DNA of 7,446 nt from Candidatus Njordarchaeota archaeon (GTDB lineage: Archaea > Thermoproteota > JANJXX01 > Panguiarchaeales > Panguiarchaeaceae), in assembly GCA_029855985.1 (NCBI GenBank), contig JAGSHR010000240.1, positions 1 through 7,446 on the forward strand. Direction: 5' to 3'. A program made the position numbers and the translations under genes. The notes beneath the pieces were generated by a model. It saw only the letters and a program-made list of their open reading frames with translations. It made no database searches and had not been told where the DNA came from. Shown here piece after piece: positions 1 through 6,852 of this stretch (position 1 is its first letter; each line of letters starts with the position of its first letter).

Positions 1-1
1 A

Positions 2-61
2 TTCTTTACAATTCCACTATCACCAAGCAATGCTCTGAGCAGAAGTTTGGAAAACCCATAA
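2..61 (+). CDS. possible 3' end of an unidentified upstream gene (partial)
   Basis: An open frame runs in from the window edge and ends at TAA 59-61, 18 nt before the ATG at 80 used for the topoisomerase. The 19 residues (ending NALSRSLENP) are too few to identify. The close spacing, and the lack of a TATA box at a suitable distance before the topoisomerase, would fit two co-transcribed genes. A minus-strand frame is also open across these bases, so the coding sense is not settled. Confidence 0.25.
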   Translation, partial: FFTIPLSPSNALSRSLENP

Positions 62-66
62 TTACT

Positions 67-70
67 GGTG
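67..70 (+). promoter_or_regulatory. Shine-Dalgarno GGTG that decides the topoisomerase start
   Basis: GGTG lies 9 nt before ATG 80. The same tetramer sits 7 nt before the HMG-CoA reductase ATG and 8 nt before the thioesterase ATG, and it matches part of the archaeal anti-Shine-Dalgarno complement. The in-frame GTG at 68 is inside this motif, so it is probably part of the ribosome binding site and not the start codon. Confidence 0.6.
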
Positions 71-79
71 TTATTGCAA

Positions 80-2023
80 ATGAATCCAAAAAACAAACGC
101 AGAAACATTTCAATTGTAGCTGAAAAGGATAGAGCCGCTGAAAGAATAGCACGCATCCTATCAAAGGGAAACATGACAGTCTCAAAGAAAAACAAGGTTA
201 ACATCTATATTTTCAACAAGGATGGAGCAAATTTCTTCACGATTGGTCTAAAGGGACACATTTTTACAACCGAGTTCGCAAAAAGTGTCCACCTAAAGGG
301 CTGGGAAAATGTCGACCCCATGTATCTGCTCCGAAAAGCTCCTCTCATGAAGATGGTCAGAAAGGAATCAAGAGGCGTATTGAAAACCCTTCAAAAACTA
401 GTCAAGTACATGGATACTCTCATTATTGCAACTGACTTTGATCGTGAAGGAGAAAATATAGGTATGCAAGTTGCAGACATGATAGCAAAGAAAATCAACA
501 AGAAAATAAAAATAAGAAGAGCAAAATTTAGCTCCCTAACAAATAGCGAAATCCTGAAAGCCTTCAAGCAAGAAAACTTAAGAGATCTAAACATGAACAT
601 GGTCTATGCCTCCGAGGTCCGACAGGAAATTGATTTACGTATGGGGGTTGCTTTTACTAGAACGGCAACTATGGCAATACAGAGAAGTCTTGGGAGACCT
701 GATTTTCCCATGATATCTATTGGTCCATGTCAAACACCCACATTGGGATTAGTTGTTGAACGGTACCTAGATCACTTAGAGAGCCTGAAAAAAGCGGAAA
801 AAGAGAAAAAATACATTATTAAGCTTGTAGTAAATGCGAACGGGAGAGAGGTAGTATTCAAATCGAAAAGCAAATTTGAGTCCATAGATGAAGCTAGAGA
901 GCTAGCAAAGAGATTAAAAAATAAGGAAATCTCAATAAAAAGAGTTGTAATAAAGGAAAAGAGAATCCAGAGACCACTTCCCCTTAATACAGTTAGGTTA
1001 GCTAGTCTTTCAGCCAGAGTTCTCGGTTTATCTTCTAAGGACACTCTAAACGTTGCGGAAAAATTGTATTTAGAAGGTCTAATATCGTATCCTAGGACTG
1101 AAACAGATAAGTATATAAAATCAGAGGAAAACATTGCTGCTAAACTTTTCGATGATGTTATGAAGAAGAAAATTTTGGGAGTAAAGCTCGATTATGTTGG
1201 ACCAAGAAACGGGTATAAAACTGACTTTGCGCATCCTCCAATTAGACCCGAAAAAATAGTTAAATTTAATCAAGTTAAGCAGATGCTAAAGTTCGAGAGA
1301 GATAGGGCCACTAAACTGTATGAACTTATTGTTAGAAGTTTCATAGCTAATCTTGTTGATAATGCGCTAGTAGAAGAATTGTCCTTAACGGGGGGTATTG
1401 GTGAACTAGAATTTCGGGGAGAAACATTTAATGTAATTGAACCTGGTTTTCTTAGAGTGTATCCTTATCATCCCCTCTCCCCATTAGTTAACAAAAAGCA
1501 CATAACATTAAGTGAAGGAGACGTCTTGAGGATTTCTAAGATAGAAGTTGAGGAAGTTACTCCCCCTATCTCCCAGCCCTTAACTGAAAGTGAATTAATC
1601 AAGTTAATGGACAAGCTTGGTATTGGAACGGATGCCACATTTGCTGAGCATATACACAAGATCATTCAAAGAAAATATGTGAGAAAAACAAGGGGTCACC
1701 TGATTCCCACAGAATTGGGTATCGCCATACACACTGCACTTAAGAATACTGTGCCAGAATTAATAGACCCAAAAATTAGATCCATGATGGAAGAATGGTT
1801 CACAATGGTTGAAAGGGGTGAAATGAACCCAAACAATGCTGTCAAACAAGCTATAGATATCTTCAGTAAAATGCTTGAAACATTTAGAAGGCACCTTGAC
1901 AGTTTTGTAGACCTAGTCAAAAAAGCAATACTAGAAATGGGGATTAACGCATTCATTAAGCCAAGGTTTATACCAAGAAAAAGGAAAAACAGAAAAAGCA
2001 AAAAGAAGAAAAAAAGGAGGTAA
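80..2023 (+). CDS. topA: type IA DNA topoisomerase (archaeal topo I/III type), without zinc fingers
   Basis: Relaxes or decatenates DNA by cutting one strand through a 5'-phosphotyrosine link; acts on the chromosome. Numbered from the ATG at 80 (647 aa), the TOPRIM domain comes first, with Glu15 in IVAEKD and the metal triad D119/D121/E123 in ATDFDREGE. The topo III-like GPCQTPTLG follows at about 216-224. The catalytic Tyr337 lies in ISYPRTETD, then AHPPIRP near 385 and GIGTDATFAEHI near 514. All family landmarks are intact and the core is full length. The only cysteine is the one in GPCQTPTLG, so there are no C-terminal zinc ribbons; the protein ends instead in a tail of about 25 mostly Lys/Arg residues that probably contacts DNA. 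An in-frame GTG at 68 would add four residues, but it overlaps the likely ribosome binding site. It lacks a helicase domain, so it is not reverse gyrase. It converges on HMG-CoA reductase with 3 bp between stops. Confidence 0.95.
   Translation: MNPKNKRRNISIVAEKDRAAERIARILSKGNMTVSKKNKVNIYIFNKDGANFFTIGLKGHIFTTEFAKSVHLKGWENVDPMYLLRKAPLMKMVRKESRGVLKTLQKLVKYMDTLIIATDFDREGENIGMQVADMIAKKINKKIKIRRAKFSSLTNSEILKAFKQENLRDLNMNMVYASEVRQEIDLRMGVAFTRTATMAIQRSLGRPDFPMISIGPCQTPTLGLVVERYLDHLESLKKAEKEKKYIIKLVVNANGREVVFKSKSKFESIDEARELAKRLKNKEISIKRVVIKEKRIQRPLPLNTVRLASLSARVLGLSSKDTLNVAEKLYLEGLISYPRTETDKYIKSEENIAAKLFDDVMKKKILGVKLDYVGPRNGYKTDFAHPPIRPEKIVKFNQVKQMLKFERDRATKLYELIVRSFIANLVDNALVEELSLTGGIGELEFRGETFNVIEPGFLRVYPYHPLSPLVNKKHITLSEGDVLRISKIEVEEVTPPISQPLTESELIKLMDKLGIGTDATFAEHIHKIIQRKYVRKTRGHLIPTELGIAIHTALKNTVPELIDPKIRSMMEEWFTMVERGEMNPNNAVKQAIDIFSKMLETFRRHLDSFVDLVKKAILEMGINAFIKPRFIPRKRKNRKSKKKKKRR
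1978..2015 (-). terminator. oligo-T tracts inside the topoisomerase gene, likely terminator for HMG-CoA reductase
   Basis: Read on the minus strand just past the HMG-CoA reductase stop, this stretch gives a T7 run (2009-2015) and then four T5 runs (2000-2004, 1993-1997, 1985-1989, 1978-1982). Archaeal RNA polymerase commonly stops at such U-rich stretches. On the plus strand the same bases encode the Lys/Arg tail of the topoisomerase. With only 3 bp between the two genes, the reductase transcript has to end inside the topoisomerase gene. The terminator role is inferred. Confidence 0.5.
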
Positions 2024-2026
2024 ACC

Positions 2027-3307
2027 CTATTCCACAGGCTCTCCTCTCTTAAGTTTCTCTAAGATTTCTTGAGCATAATCAAATCTAATCTTTCTATGTT
2101 TAACCATTATGCTCGCAACCTTATCCACTAATTCACCTTTTGCCCCCGCCATGATAGCAATGTTTCTAGCGTGAAGCTTCATGTGCCCCCTTTGGATACC
2201 CTCTGTCGCTAATGCTTTCAACGCTGCTAGGTTTTGAACCAACCCAACTGCACCCATAACTTCCGCTAGCTCGTTAGCTGTTTTCACTCCCAATATCTTT
2301 AAGCTTAATCTCGCTAAGGGGTGAACTTTTGTTGCTCCGCCGATTATACCTACAGCAAGAGGTAGCTCAAGAGTACCGACAAGGTCCCCGTTAGCATTCT
2401 TTTCCCATGTGCTTAGGGGTTTATATACACCAGTTCTTGCAGCATAAGCATGGGCTCCTGCTTCTACAGCCCTCCAATCATTTCCCGTAGCTATTACTAC
2501 CGCATCGATACCATTCATTATTCCCTTATTGTGTGTTGCCGCCCTGTATGGGTCTGCATCAGCAAAGGCCCATGCTGCAACTACACCGTCAACGACTTCT
2601 TCTCCACCTATAGCCTCTTTTGGCACTACACATCTAGCTCGTACTATTCTTTTATCGGCGAGATTAGTGATTATCCTAAGGTAAACTTTGCCACCAGTGA
2701 TGTCTTCTATGTAGGGTGCTACTGCTTCTGCCATTGTGTTAACAGCATTTGCACCCATTGCATCTTTCACGTCTACAACAAGGTGCGTTACGACCATTGG
2801 ACCTATTCTTGAATCTAGAACCCTCACTTCTATGTCTTTTGCTCCCCCACCAAGTTTTACTAGAACCGGGTCTTGCTCGTTTGCTATCTTGAGTATTTCA
2901 TCCTTGTGTTCTAGGATTTTCATTTTTGCTCCAAATGGGTCCTTAATGTTTACTAATTGAATTTGACTCATCATTATTGAACCACTGATTTTTGAGATTA
3001 TTCCTCCGCCCTCCCTACACCATTTGGCCGCGTTTGATGCTGCTGCAACAACTGATGATTCCTCTACCGCCATTGGGATTAAATAATCTTTACCGTTTAT
3101 TAGGAAGTTCGTGGCGATTCCCAGTGGTAATGGGAATGTTCCTATGACGTTCTCTATCATGTGGTCTGCGGTTTCCTTGTCTAGGGCACCAAACTTCTTT
3201 AGGAGTTCCACTTCTTCATCTGTTAAATCTGCGAATTCTTTTACTTTATTTATTCTCTCTTCTACTGGAAGCTTGTAAAAACCAGGTATTCGTGATGTTT
3301 TATTCAT
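2027..3307 (-). CDS. hmgA: class II 3-hydroxy-3-methylglutaryl-CoA reductase
   Basis: Reduces HMG-CoA to mevalonate, the committed step to isoprenoids; in archaea these become the ether-lipid chains. At 426 aa, and soluble, it matches the bacterial-type class II enzymes (Pseudomonas mevalonii) almost end to end: SRIPGFYKL at the N-terminus, ENVIGTF 52-58, VEESS with E83, DAMGAN 182-187 in the nucleotide site, HNKG with K261, GNDW with D277 and GHMKLHARN with H375. These correspond to the four P. mevalonii catalytic residues E83, K267, D283 and H381. D146, which I recall as the residue favouring NADH in P. mevalonii, is also present, so NADH use is inferred. There is no membrane segment. The start ATG has GGTG 7 nt upstream. 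The gene looks more GC-rich than its neighbours, partly because the protein is rich in Ala and Gly. It lies 159 bp downstream of the PglZ-domain gene on the same strand. Confidence 0.97.
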   Translation of the reverse strand: MNKTSRIPGFYKLPVEERINKVKEFADLTDEEVELLKKFGALDKETADHMIENVIGTFPLPLGIATNFLINGKDYLIPMAVEESSVVAAASNAAKWCREGGGIISKISGSIMMSQIQLVNIKDPFGAKMKILEHKDEILKIANEQDPVLVKLGGGAKDIEVRVLDSRIGPMVVTHLVVDVKDAMGANAVNTMAEAVAPYIEDITGGKVYLRIITNLADKRIVRARCVVPKEAIGGEEVVDGVVAAWAFADADPYRAATHNKGIMNGIDAVVIATGNDWRAVEAGAHAYAARTGVYKPLSTWEKNANGDLVGTLELPLAVGIIGGATKVHPLARLSLKILGVKTANELAEVMGAVGLVQNLAALKALATEGIQRGHMKLHARNIAIMAGAKGELVDKVASIMVKHRKIRFDYAQEILEKLKRGEPVE

Positions 3308-3314
3308 TATTAAA

Positions 3315-3318
3315 CACC
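3315..3318 (-). promoter_or_regulatory. Shine-Dalgarno GGTG of HMG-CoA reductase
   Basis: On the minus strand GGTG is followed by the 7-nt spacer TTTAATA and the ATG. It confirms the chosen start and is the same motif as before the topoisomerase and the thioesterase. Confidence 0.6.
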
Positions 3319-3394
3319 GTTGATGTTTTGGTTCAAAAAAGGTGCAAAAGAATCTAACTGTAGCCCACTAGGACTCTGTTTTTCTTTAACATAA

Positions 3395-3405
3395 CTTAAT
3401 TTAAA
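3395..3405 (-). promoter_or_regulatory. possible TATA box for HMG-CoA reductase
   Basis: The minus strand reads TTTAAATTAAG here. A start site about 25 bp on would lie near 3375, leaving a leader of about 65-70 nt before the reductase ATG. The match to the archaeal TATA consensus is moderate in a generally AT-rich spacer. Transcription could instead come from the PglZ-domain gene upstream. Confidence 0.3.
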
Positions 3406-3408
3406 AAA
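3403..3408 (-). terminator. possible T6 terminator of the PglZ-domain gene
   Basis: A run of six T on the minus strand lies about 60 nt past the stop of the PglZ-domain gene. It overlaps the putative TATA box of the next gene, so at most one of the two readings may be correct. A second T6 run occurs at 3335-3340. Confidence 0.25.
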
Positions 3409-3466
3409 CTTAACATTATGTGCTCCTAAAGCCTACTTTGAATTAATTTGGTGTTCTCATATCCAC

Positions 3467-6388
3467 CTACTTTGCAGTTAGTATTACAAATGGAACTATA
3501 ATCTCGCTCGGTAACGCCCCTCCATGGTATACCACGCTTCTAGTAGGCCCAACCTTGAATCGTCTATCCCCGCGGGGAAAGATAAATAGGACTTTCTCTG
3601 CATCCACTAATTCAAGATAACTTTCATTTCTCATTCTTACTGCGACTTTTTCCATTCCAAGTTCACTCCCAGTAACAGCCCATATGCTTTCTCGAATCTC
3701 CTTCGGTAACCTTAGGATCAAAAGTTTTGTCTTTTCAGGGGAAACACATGGCACTATCATGTATCTAGGAGTTATGAGTTCCTCATGGCTAGGATCCAAG
3801 TAACCATTATCTCTACCCACTCTAACTATCTGTCTTGGGGAGAACTCCGTTACCTTTGTAAATTTTTCTAAGCCGTGATCGGAAACTAGGATAATGTAAG
3901 GGACTACTTTATTGACTTCGTAATAAGATATTATCGCGTTCTTTATTGTGTTTGCGATCTCCATGGCGTAATCCATTGTCATGTGAGCTAGGAAACCTTC
4001 TGCAGACCCGTGAGCCGCTTTTTCTAGGTCACTCATTACAAAAGCAATTACTTTAACTCCTTTAAGTTTCTCGCTAAAAGATATGCTTTTTAATTTTGAG
4101 TTTATTTCTCCAAGGGAACCTTTTATATACATGGAGTTTGGAAACCTCTTTATTAGGTATTCTTCCTCTGTTGTTAAACTGAAACCTGCTGTTTTTAGTG
4201 GGAATGCTAATGTTTTTGGGGGCTTTTCACCGCTAAAAATCGACCTTCTTGAATACGTGGTTATGGATGGGAGAAATGAGAAAAGATAACTGTCTAGGAC
4301 GATCTCAAGCTGTTTTTCCTTGAATAGAGGCTTTAACTTAGATATGTAGTCGTCGAGTCTTAGCCCATCTATCACGAAAAGGATTATGGGTTTATTCTCT
4401 CCAATTATCTCTTTAGCTTTGTTTATTGCCTCTGCAACAAAACTGTATTTCTCTAACAAATTTTTGTATTCAGAAACAAATCTCCTCTCAAATTCTTTAC
4501 CTATTTTTCTAGAGACTTCATCCAAACGGGATTCCAATGATCTGATTAGTCTAACATCGTAGTTGCCAAAGTATTCAGACAAATAATCCTTCACGCTATT
4601 TATTGCACCTTCAGCAGTTATTTTCTTTATAGTGCTATCTATGATAGCATCAAAATCAATGTTTCTCACATTTATTAGCAGATTTTCGACGTCCTTTTCG
4701 ATAGAGATAGCTTTCTCTAAGTTTATCATTGGTAATGGAGGTACTAACCCAAGTTCCTCAAAGTAGTGAATGGATGCATTAAGTCGTCTTTCAACTTTCT
4801 CAGAAAACTTTAGTTCCATTTCCCAGGGTAGTGGAGCAGTAAACCCACGCGGCTTAAAGTTGTTTAACACAACGAGATATTTTCTAATAGCTTTTATTAT
4901 CTTATCCGATTTAACAGCCATAGCCAGTATTTTTCTTGGACCAATTCCCTGACTAGAGTTTACAAGCAAGCCAAGAAAAGGTATCAGGATGCTTTTATCC
5001 CCAAATATGGCCTCGGTTAACTGGATATAAGGTTCTGGTCCATGTACTTCCAAAAATCTTTGTAAGTAAATAGCTATCCCTATTTCAATATCATCTAACT
5101 GTTGCAGTGCTACTAAGGCATTCGAGATTATAGGTATAGCCATGTATTTCAAGCGGTTATAAAGACTTAGAATATATCGTATTATCAGGGATGTTACCTC
5201 GCTTAGCGGTTTTATCTTTGATGTCATTAAGATAATAGCAAACTTTAGTAGCGGGAGTAATTGACTGGGTATTTTTTCTTTTTTCAGAAACTCACTGATC
5301 TCAATATCTCTTAATGCATCAAATTTTGTTTTCAGCCAGGTTTCTAGGAGTGAAGAGTTATATTGTGTGCCGTAAGGCAAATCAATTATTTCTATGATCG
5401 AGATCTCTGGAAACCATGTCGACTCGGCAATTTTAAGCGCTTTTAAAATGTTAAAAAGATAGTCGCGTTTTAATTCGATTTCTCCTTCAATCACATTAGC
5501 TAACTCATCGGAAGGCAGTATACCATTATCAAAAAGGTATTTTATTTTTTGCTCTTTATTGTGTGATGGAATCAAGTAAAGTAGAAACGCATAAACGTCA
5601 TCAATGAGTATCTTTCCCTCTAAAAGCAAGTTTAAAATATAAACGAAAACTTCAAAATTTGCGCGGCTTTCAACATCCTCCACAAATTTTTTAATTTTGT
5701 TCAATACCCATCTTGGTCGACCCCATGACCTACTTAATAATCCCTTATGTCTAATCAACTCATCGAGTTTTCTCAAACCTTCCAAGTGATTTGAGTAATA
5801 CTTGTAAGCATGAAAATACTGGAATAACTCTGTGGCGGATGGCGTGAACTTACTAATAATTAAAAGTTCGCCCTCAATTAGATCCCAAAAAACACCCCGC
5901 TTATCCCAAGCTAGAACTGGAATTATCTTGCTTCCATCTTCCCATATCTTATTGAGAACAGCAGAAATCGACGCTAACCCATTCCAAAAACTTTCTAAAA
6001 CTATCAAGATAACTCGCATCTGCTTAAGTTTGTCAAAAATACCCTCATCCAACTTATCCACGAAATCGTTCAAATTAATCATTCTAATCGATTTTAAGGG
6101 TGATGAGGCATCTATCTCACTGTCCACTAGAACAATATTGAAGAAGCCAAATTTTTCTTTAACAAGCTCTAGAAATCTTACTAGTGGCTTAATTTTAGAT
6201 TCCAAATTGGATCTCTTTAAAGCATGAATTATCCCCAAAATATTTGAAAATCCCCAATTTTCGAGATTCATTACTATTTTCCGTGGGGCATTAGGATCAA
6301 AATTTATTTCCCTATAAAGTTCCGTTATCTGCCTAACCCACTGATCTAAGTTAGAAGCATTTCCCAATGCGTCCTCTTCGTTCACCAT
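3467..6388 (-). CDS. orphan PglZ-domain protein (alkaline phosphatase superfamily)
   Basis: 973 aa. The C-terminal third (about 665-973) is a PglZ domain, a metal-dependent phosphatase/phosphodiesterase fold known from BREX phage defence and from the response regulator PorX. The visible active-site set is complete: D674 in VIDGLR, likely nucleophile T710 in LPSITTYSRR, D787 and H793 in SDLEKAAH, D837-H838 in LVSDHG, and H955 in VYHGG, then the usual PSEIIVPF. Residues 30-182 have strand-like segments (FNIVLV, RVILIVL, KIIPVLAW, ELLIIS) that suggest an alpha/beta domain. Residues 200-660 look largely helical, with a charged, coiled-coil-like stretch at 615-660. I do not recognise either N-terminal part, and there is no signal peptide. 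No pglX, brxC, brxL or brxA is visible within the window, though genes beyond it cannot be excluded. Substrate unknown; a nucleic acid or nucleotide phosphodiesterase in defence or signalling is an inference. The start ATG is preceded by GGGG 5 nt upstream, not GGTG. Confidence 0.85.
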   Translation of the reverse strand: MVNEEDALGNASNLDQWVRQITELYREINFDPNAPRKIVMNLENWGFSNILGIIHALKRSNLESKIKPLVRFLELVKEKFGFFNIVLVDSEIDASSPLKSIRMINLNDFVDKLDEGIFDKLKQMRVILIVLESFWNGLASISAVLNKIWEDGSKIIPVLAWDKRGVFWDLIEGELLIISKFTPSATELFQYFHAYKYYSNHLEGLRKLDELIRHKGLLSRSWGRPRWVLNKIKKFVEDVESRANFEVFVYILNLLLEGKILIDDVYAFLLYLIPSHNKEQKIKYLFDNGILPSDELANVIEGEIELKRDYLFNILKALKIAESTWFPEISIIEIIDLPYGTQYNSSLLETWLKTKFDALRDIEISEFLKKEKIPSQLLPLLKFAIILMTSKIKPLSEVTSLIIRYILSLYNRLKYMAIPIISNALVALQQLDDIEIGIAIYLQRFLEVHGPEPYIQLTEAIFGDKSILIPFLGLLVNSSQGIGPRKILAMAVKSDKIIKAIRKYLVVLNNFKPRGFTAPLPWEMELKFSEKVERRLNASIHYFEELGLVPPLPMINLEKAISIEKDVENLLINVRNIDFDAIIDSTIKKITAEGAINSVKDYLSEYFGNYDVRLIRSLESRLDEVSRKIGKEFERRFVSEYKNLLEKYSFVAEAINKAKEIIGENKPIILFVIDGLRLDDYISKLKPLFKEKQLEIVLDSYLFSFLPSITTYSRRSIFSGEKPPKTLAFPLKTAGFSLTTEEEYLIKRFPNSMYIKGSLGEINSKLKSISFSEKLKGVKVIAFVMSDLEKAAHGSAEGFLAHMTMDYAMEIANTIKNAIISYYEVNKVVPYIILVSDHGLEKFTKVTEFSPRQIVRVGRDNGYLDPSHEELITPRYMIVPCVSPEKTKLLILRLPKEIRESIWAVTGSELGMEKVAVRMRNESYLELVDAEKVLFIFPRGDRRFKVGPTRSVVYHGGALPSEIIVPFVILTAK

Positions 6389-6406
6389 GATAACCCCATA
6401 GGAAAT

Positions 6407-6451
6407 TCAAAGTGCAAGCATAGCTGACCACAGAATTGCCTCTCCAAACAT
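6407..6451 (-). CDS. 14-codon upstream ORF before the PglZ-domain gene
   Basis: ATG at 6451 opens a frame encoding MFGEAILWSAMLAL and stops at TGA (6407-6409). It is in the same frame as the PglZ-domain gene, whose ATG is seven codons after the TGA start (ISYGVI lies between). A TATA box at 6485-6492 would place a transcript start about 10-15 nt before this ATG, so the small ORF would be the first one on the mRNA. The peptide is hydrophobic and in-frame codons before it encode LPKRRL. It could be a leader peptide, a broken N-terminal membrane anchor, or chance. There is no good ribosome binding site. Confidence 0.2.
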   Translation of the reverse strand: MFGEAILWSAMLAL

Positions 6452-6484
6452 TAATCTTCTTTTAGGTAAAATTTTTTGCAAGCG

Positions 6485-6492
6485 ATATTATA
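6485..6492 (-). promoter_or_regulatory. TATA box, probable promoter of the PglZ-domain gene
   Basis: The minus strand reads GGCTATAATATCGC, with a purine-rich stretch (GAAATAAGG) just upstream in the place of the archaeal BRE. The expected start is near 6463, giving a leader of about 75 nt before the PglZ-domain ATG that contains the 14-codon ORF. Confidence 0.45.
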
Positions 6493-6602
6493 GCCTTATT
6501 TCATATTTCCTTTGTCTCTTTTTTAATTGTTTCCGTTTTTTGTTTTTATAATTTCTCTTTCTAAACGCCCTTAATCATATTACAAGACGGTGTCATCACA
6601 GG

Positions 6603-6610
6603 TTTATAAA
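6603..6610 (+). promoter_or_regulatory. TATA box TTTATAAA with no assigned gene
   Basis: TTTATAAA is a strong match to an archaeal TATA box and is palindromic, so direction is not fixed. Read on the plus strand it would start a transcript near 6630, over 220 nt before the thioesterase gene, which has a closer promoter candidate. Read on the minus strand it would start near 6580. It may serve an unannotated small RNA or be chance in AT-rich DNA. Confidence 0.3.
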
Positions 6611-6741
6611 ACTAATTAGGATTTGTCAACTTAGCTACTATTTTATCAATTATATGTCCTCACCTTAATCTTAATCTCTCAAGGAAACCTTTAAGTGCTC
6701 CTGAACTAATTTCTCAGTATCATTTACCAGCATTCATGTAG

Positions 6742-6763
6742 CTTTCATATCGGAAAGATTTTT
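6742..6763 (+). terminator. weak hairpin followed by T5
   Basis: CTTTC (6742-6746) can pair with GAAAG (6753-6757), and five T follow at 6759-6763. The stem is only 5 bp with two GC pairs, so it is a marginal signal. It is noted because it would end a transcript of about 130 nt from the TATA box at 6603. Confidence 0.15.
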
Positions 6764-6806
6764 GCGAACATGTTTAATCCCATAATTAAAAATGTGAAAA
6801 ACTTAC

Positions 6807-6816
6807 TTTCTATAAG
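6807..6816 (+). promoter_or_regulatory. possible TATA box of the thioesterase gene
   Basis: TTTCTATAAG is a moderate TATA match. A start about 25 bp on, near 6837, gives a short leader of about 15 nt that still includes the GGTG ribosome binding site at 6841-6844. The spacing is consistent; the box itself is not strong. Confidence 0.4.
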
Positions 6817-6840
6817 CTAAAACTACTAATTCGTTAACAT

Positions 6841-6844
6841 GGTG
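6841..6844 (+). promoter_or_regulatory. Shine-Dalgarno GGTG of the thioesterase gene
   Basis: GGTG followed by an 8-nt T-rich spacer and ATG 6853. It supports this start over the out-of-frame ATG at 6839. Confidence 0.6.
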
Positions 6845-6852
6845 TTTTATTT

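Larger units (their letters stand above)
6389..6852. other. 464-bp divergent intergenic region without a convincing gene
   Basis: AT-rich spacer between two divergent genes. From low to high coordinates it holds the upstream ORF and promoter of the PglZ-domain gene, a plus-strand T-rich tract at about 6499-6562, a TATA box at 6603, a short hairpin with a T run at 6742-6763, and the promoter of the thioesterase gene. No tRNA, CRISPR repeat or insertion-sequence end was seen. The length is generous for a compact archaeal genome, so a small RNA is possible. Confidence 0.6.

Noticed and set aside
1..107. Minus-strand open frame containing SKLLLRALLGDSGIVKN
   Set aside because: It looks protein-like, but its only ATG (near 107) lies inside the topoisomerase gene and has no GGTG motif, so a divergent gene is not supported.
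2011..2023. Strong Shine-Dalgarno-like AAGGAGG at the end of the topoisomerase gene
   Set aside because: No plus-strand start follows; the downstream DNA is the antisense of HMG-CoA reductase. The motif arises from Lys/Arg codons.
5832..6227. 131-codon plus-strand ORF opposite the PglZ-domain gene
   Set aside because: It is antisense to a well-supported gene, has no ribosome binding site, and its translation resembles no protein family I know.
3467..6388. Calling the PglZ-domain gene a full BREX system
   Set aside because: None of the other BREX components is present in the window, so only the domain itself can be claimed.
6592..6600. C-box-like GTGATGA on the minus strand, hinting at a C/D box guide RNA
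   Set aside because: No CTGA D box follows within the expected 50-60 nt and no D'/C' pair is present.
6552..6665. Plus-strand open frame of about 37 codons in the spacer
   Set aside because: It has no usable start codon until four codons before its stop, and its composition is not protein-like.
6770..6820. 16-codon plus-strand ORF (MFNPIIKNVKNLLSIS) before the thioesterase gene
   Set aside because: No ribosome binding site or promoter at the right distance; it runs through the thioesterase TATA element.
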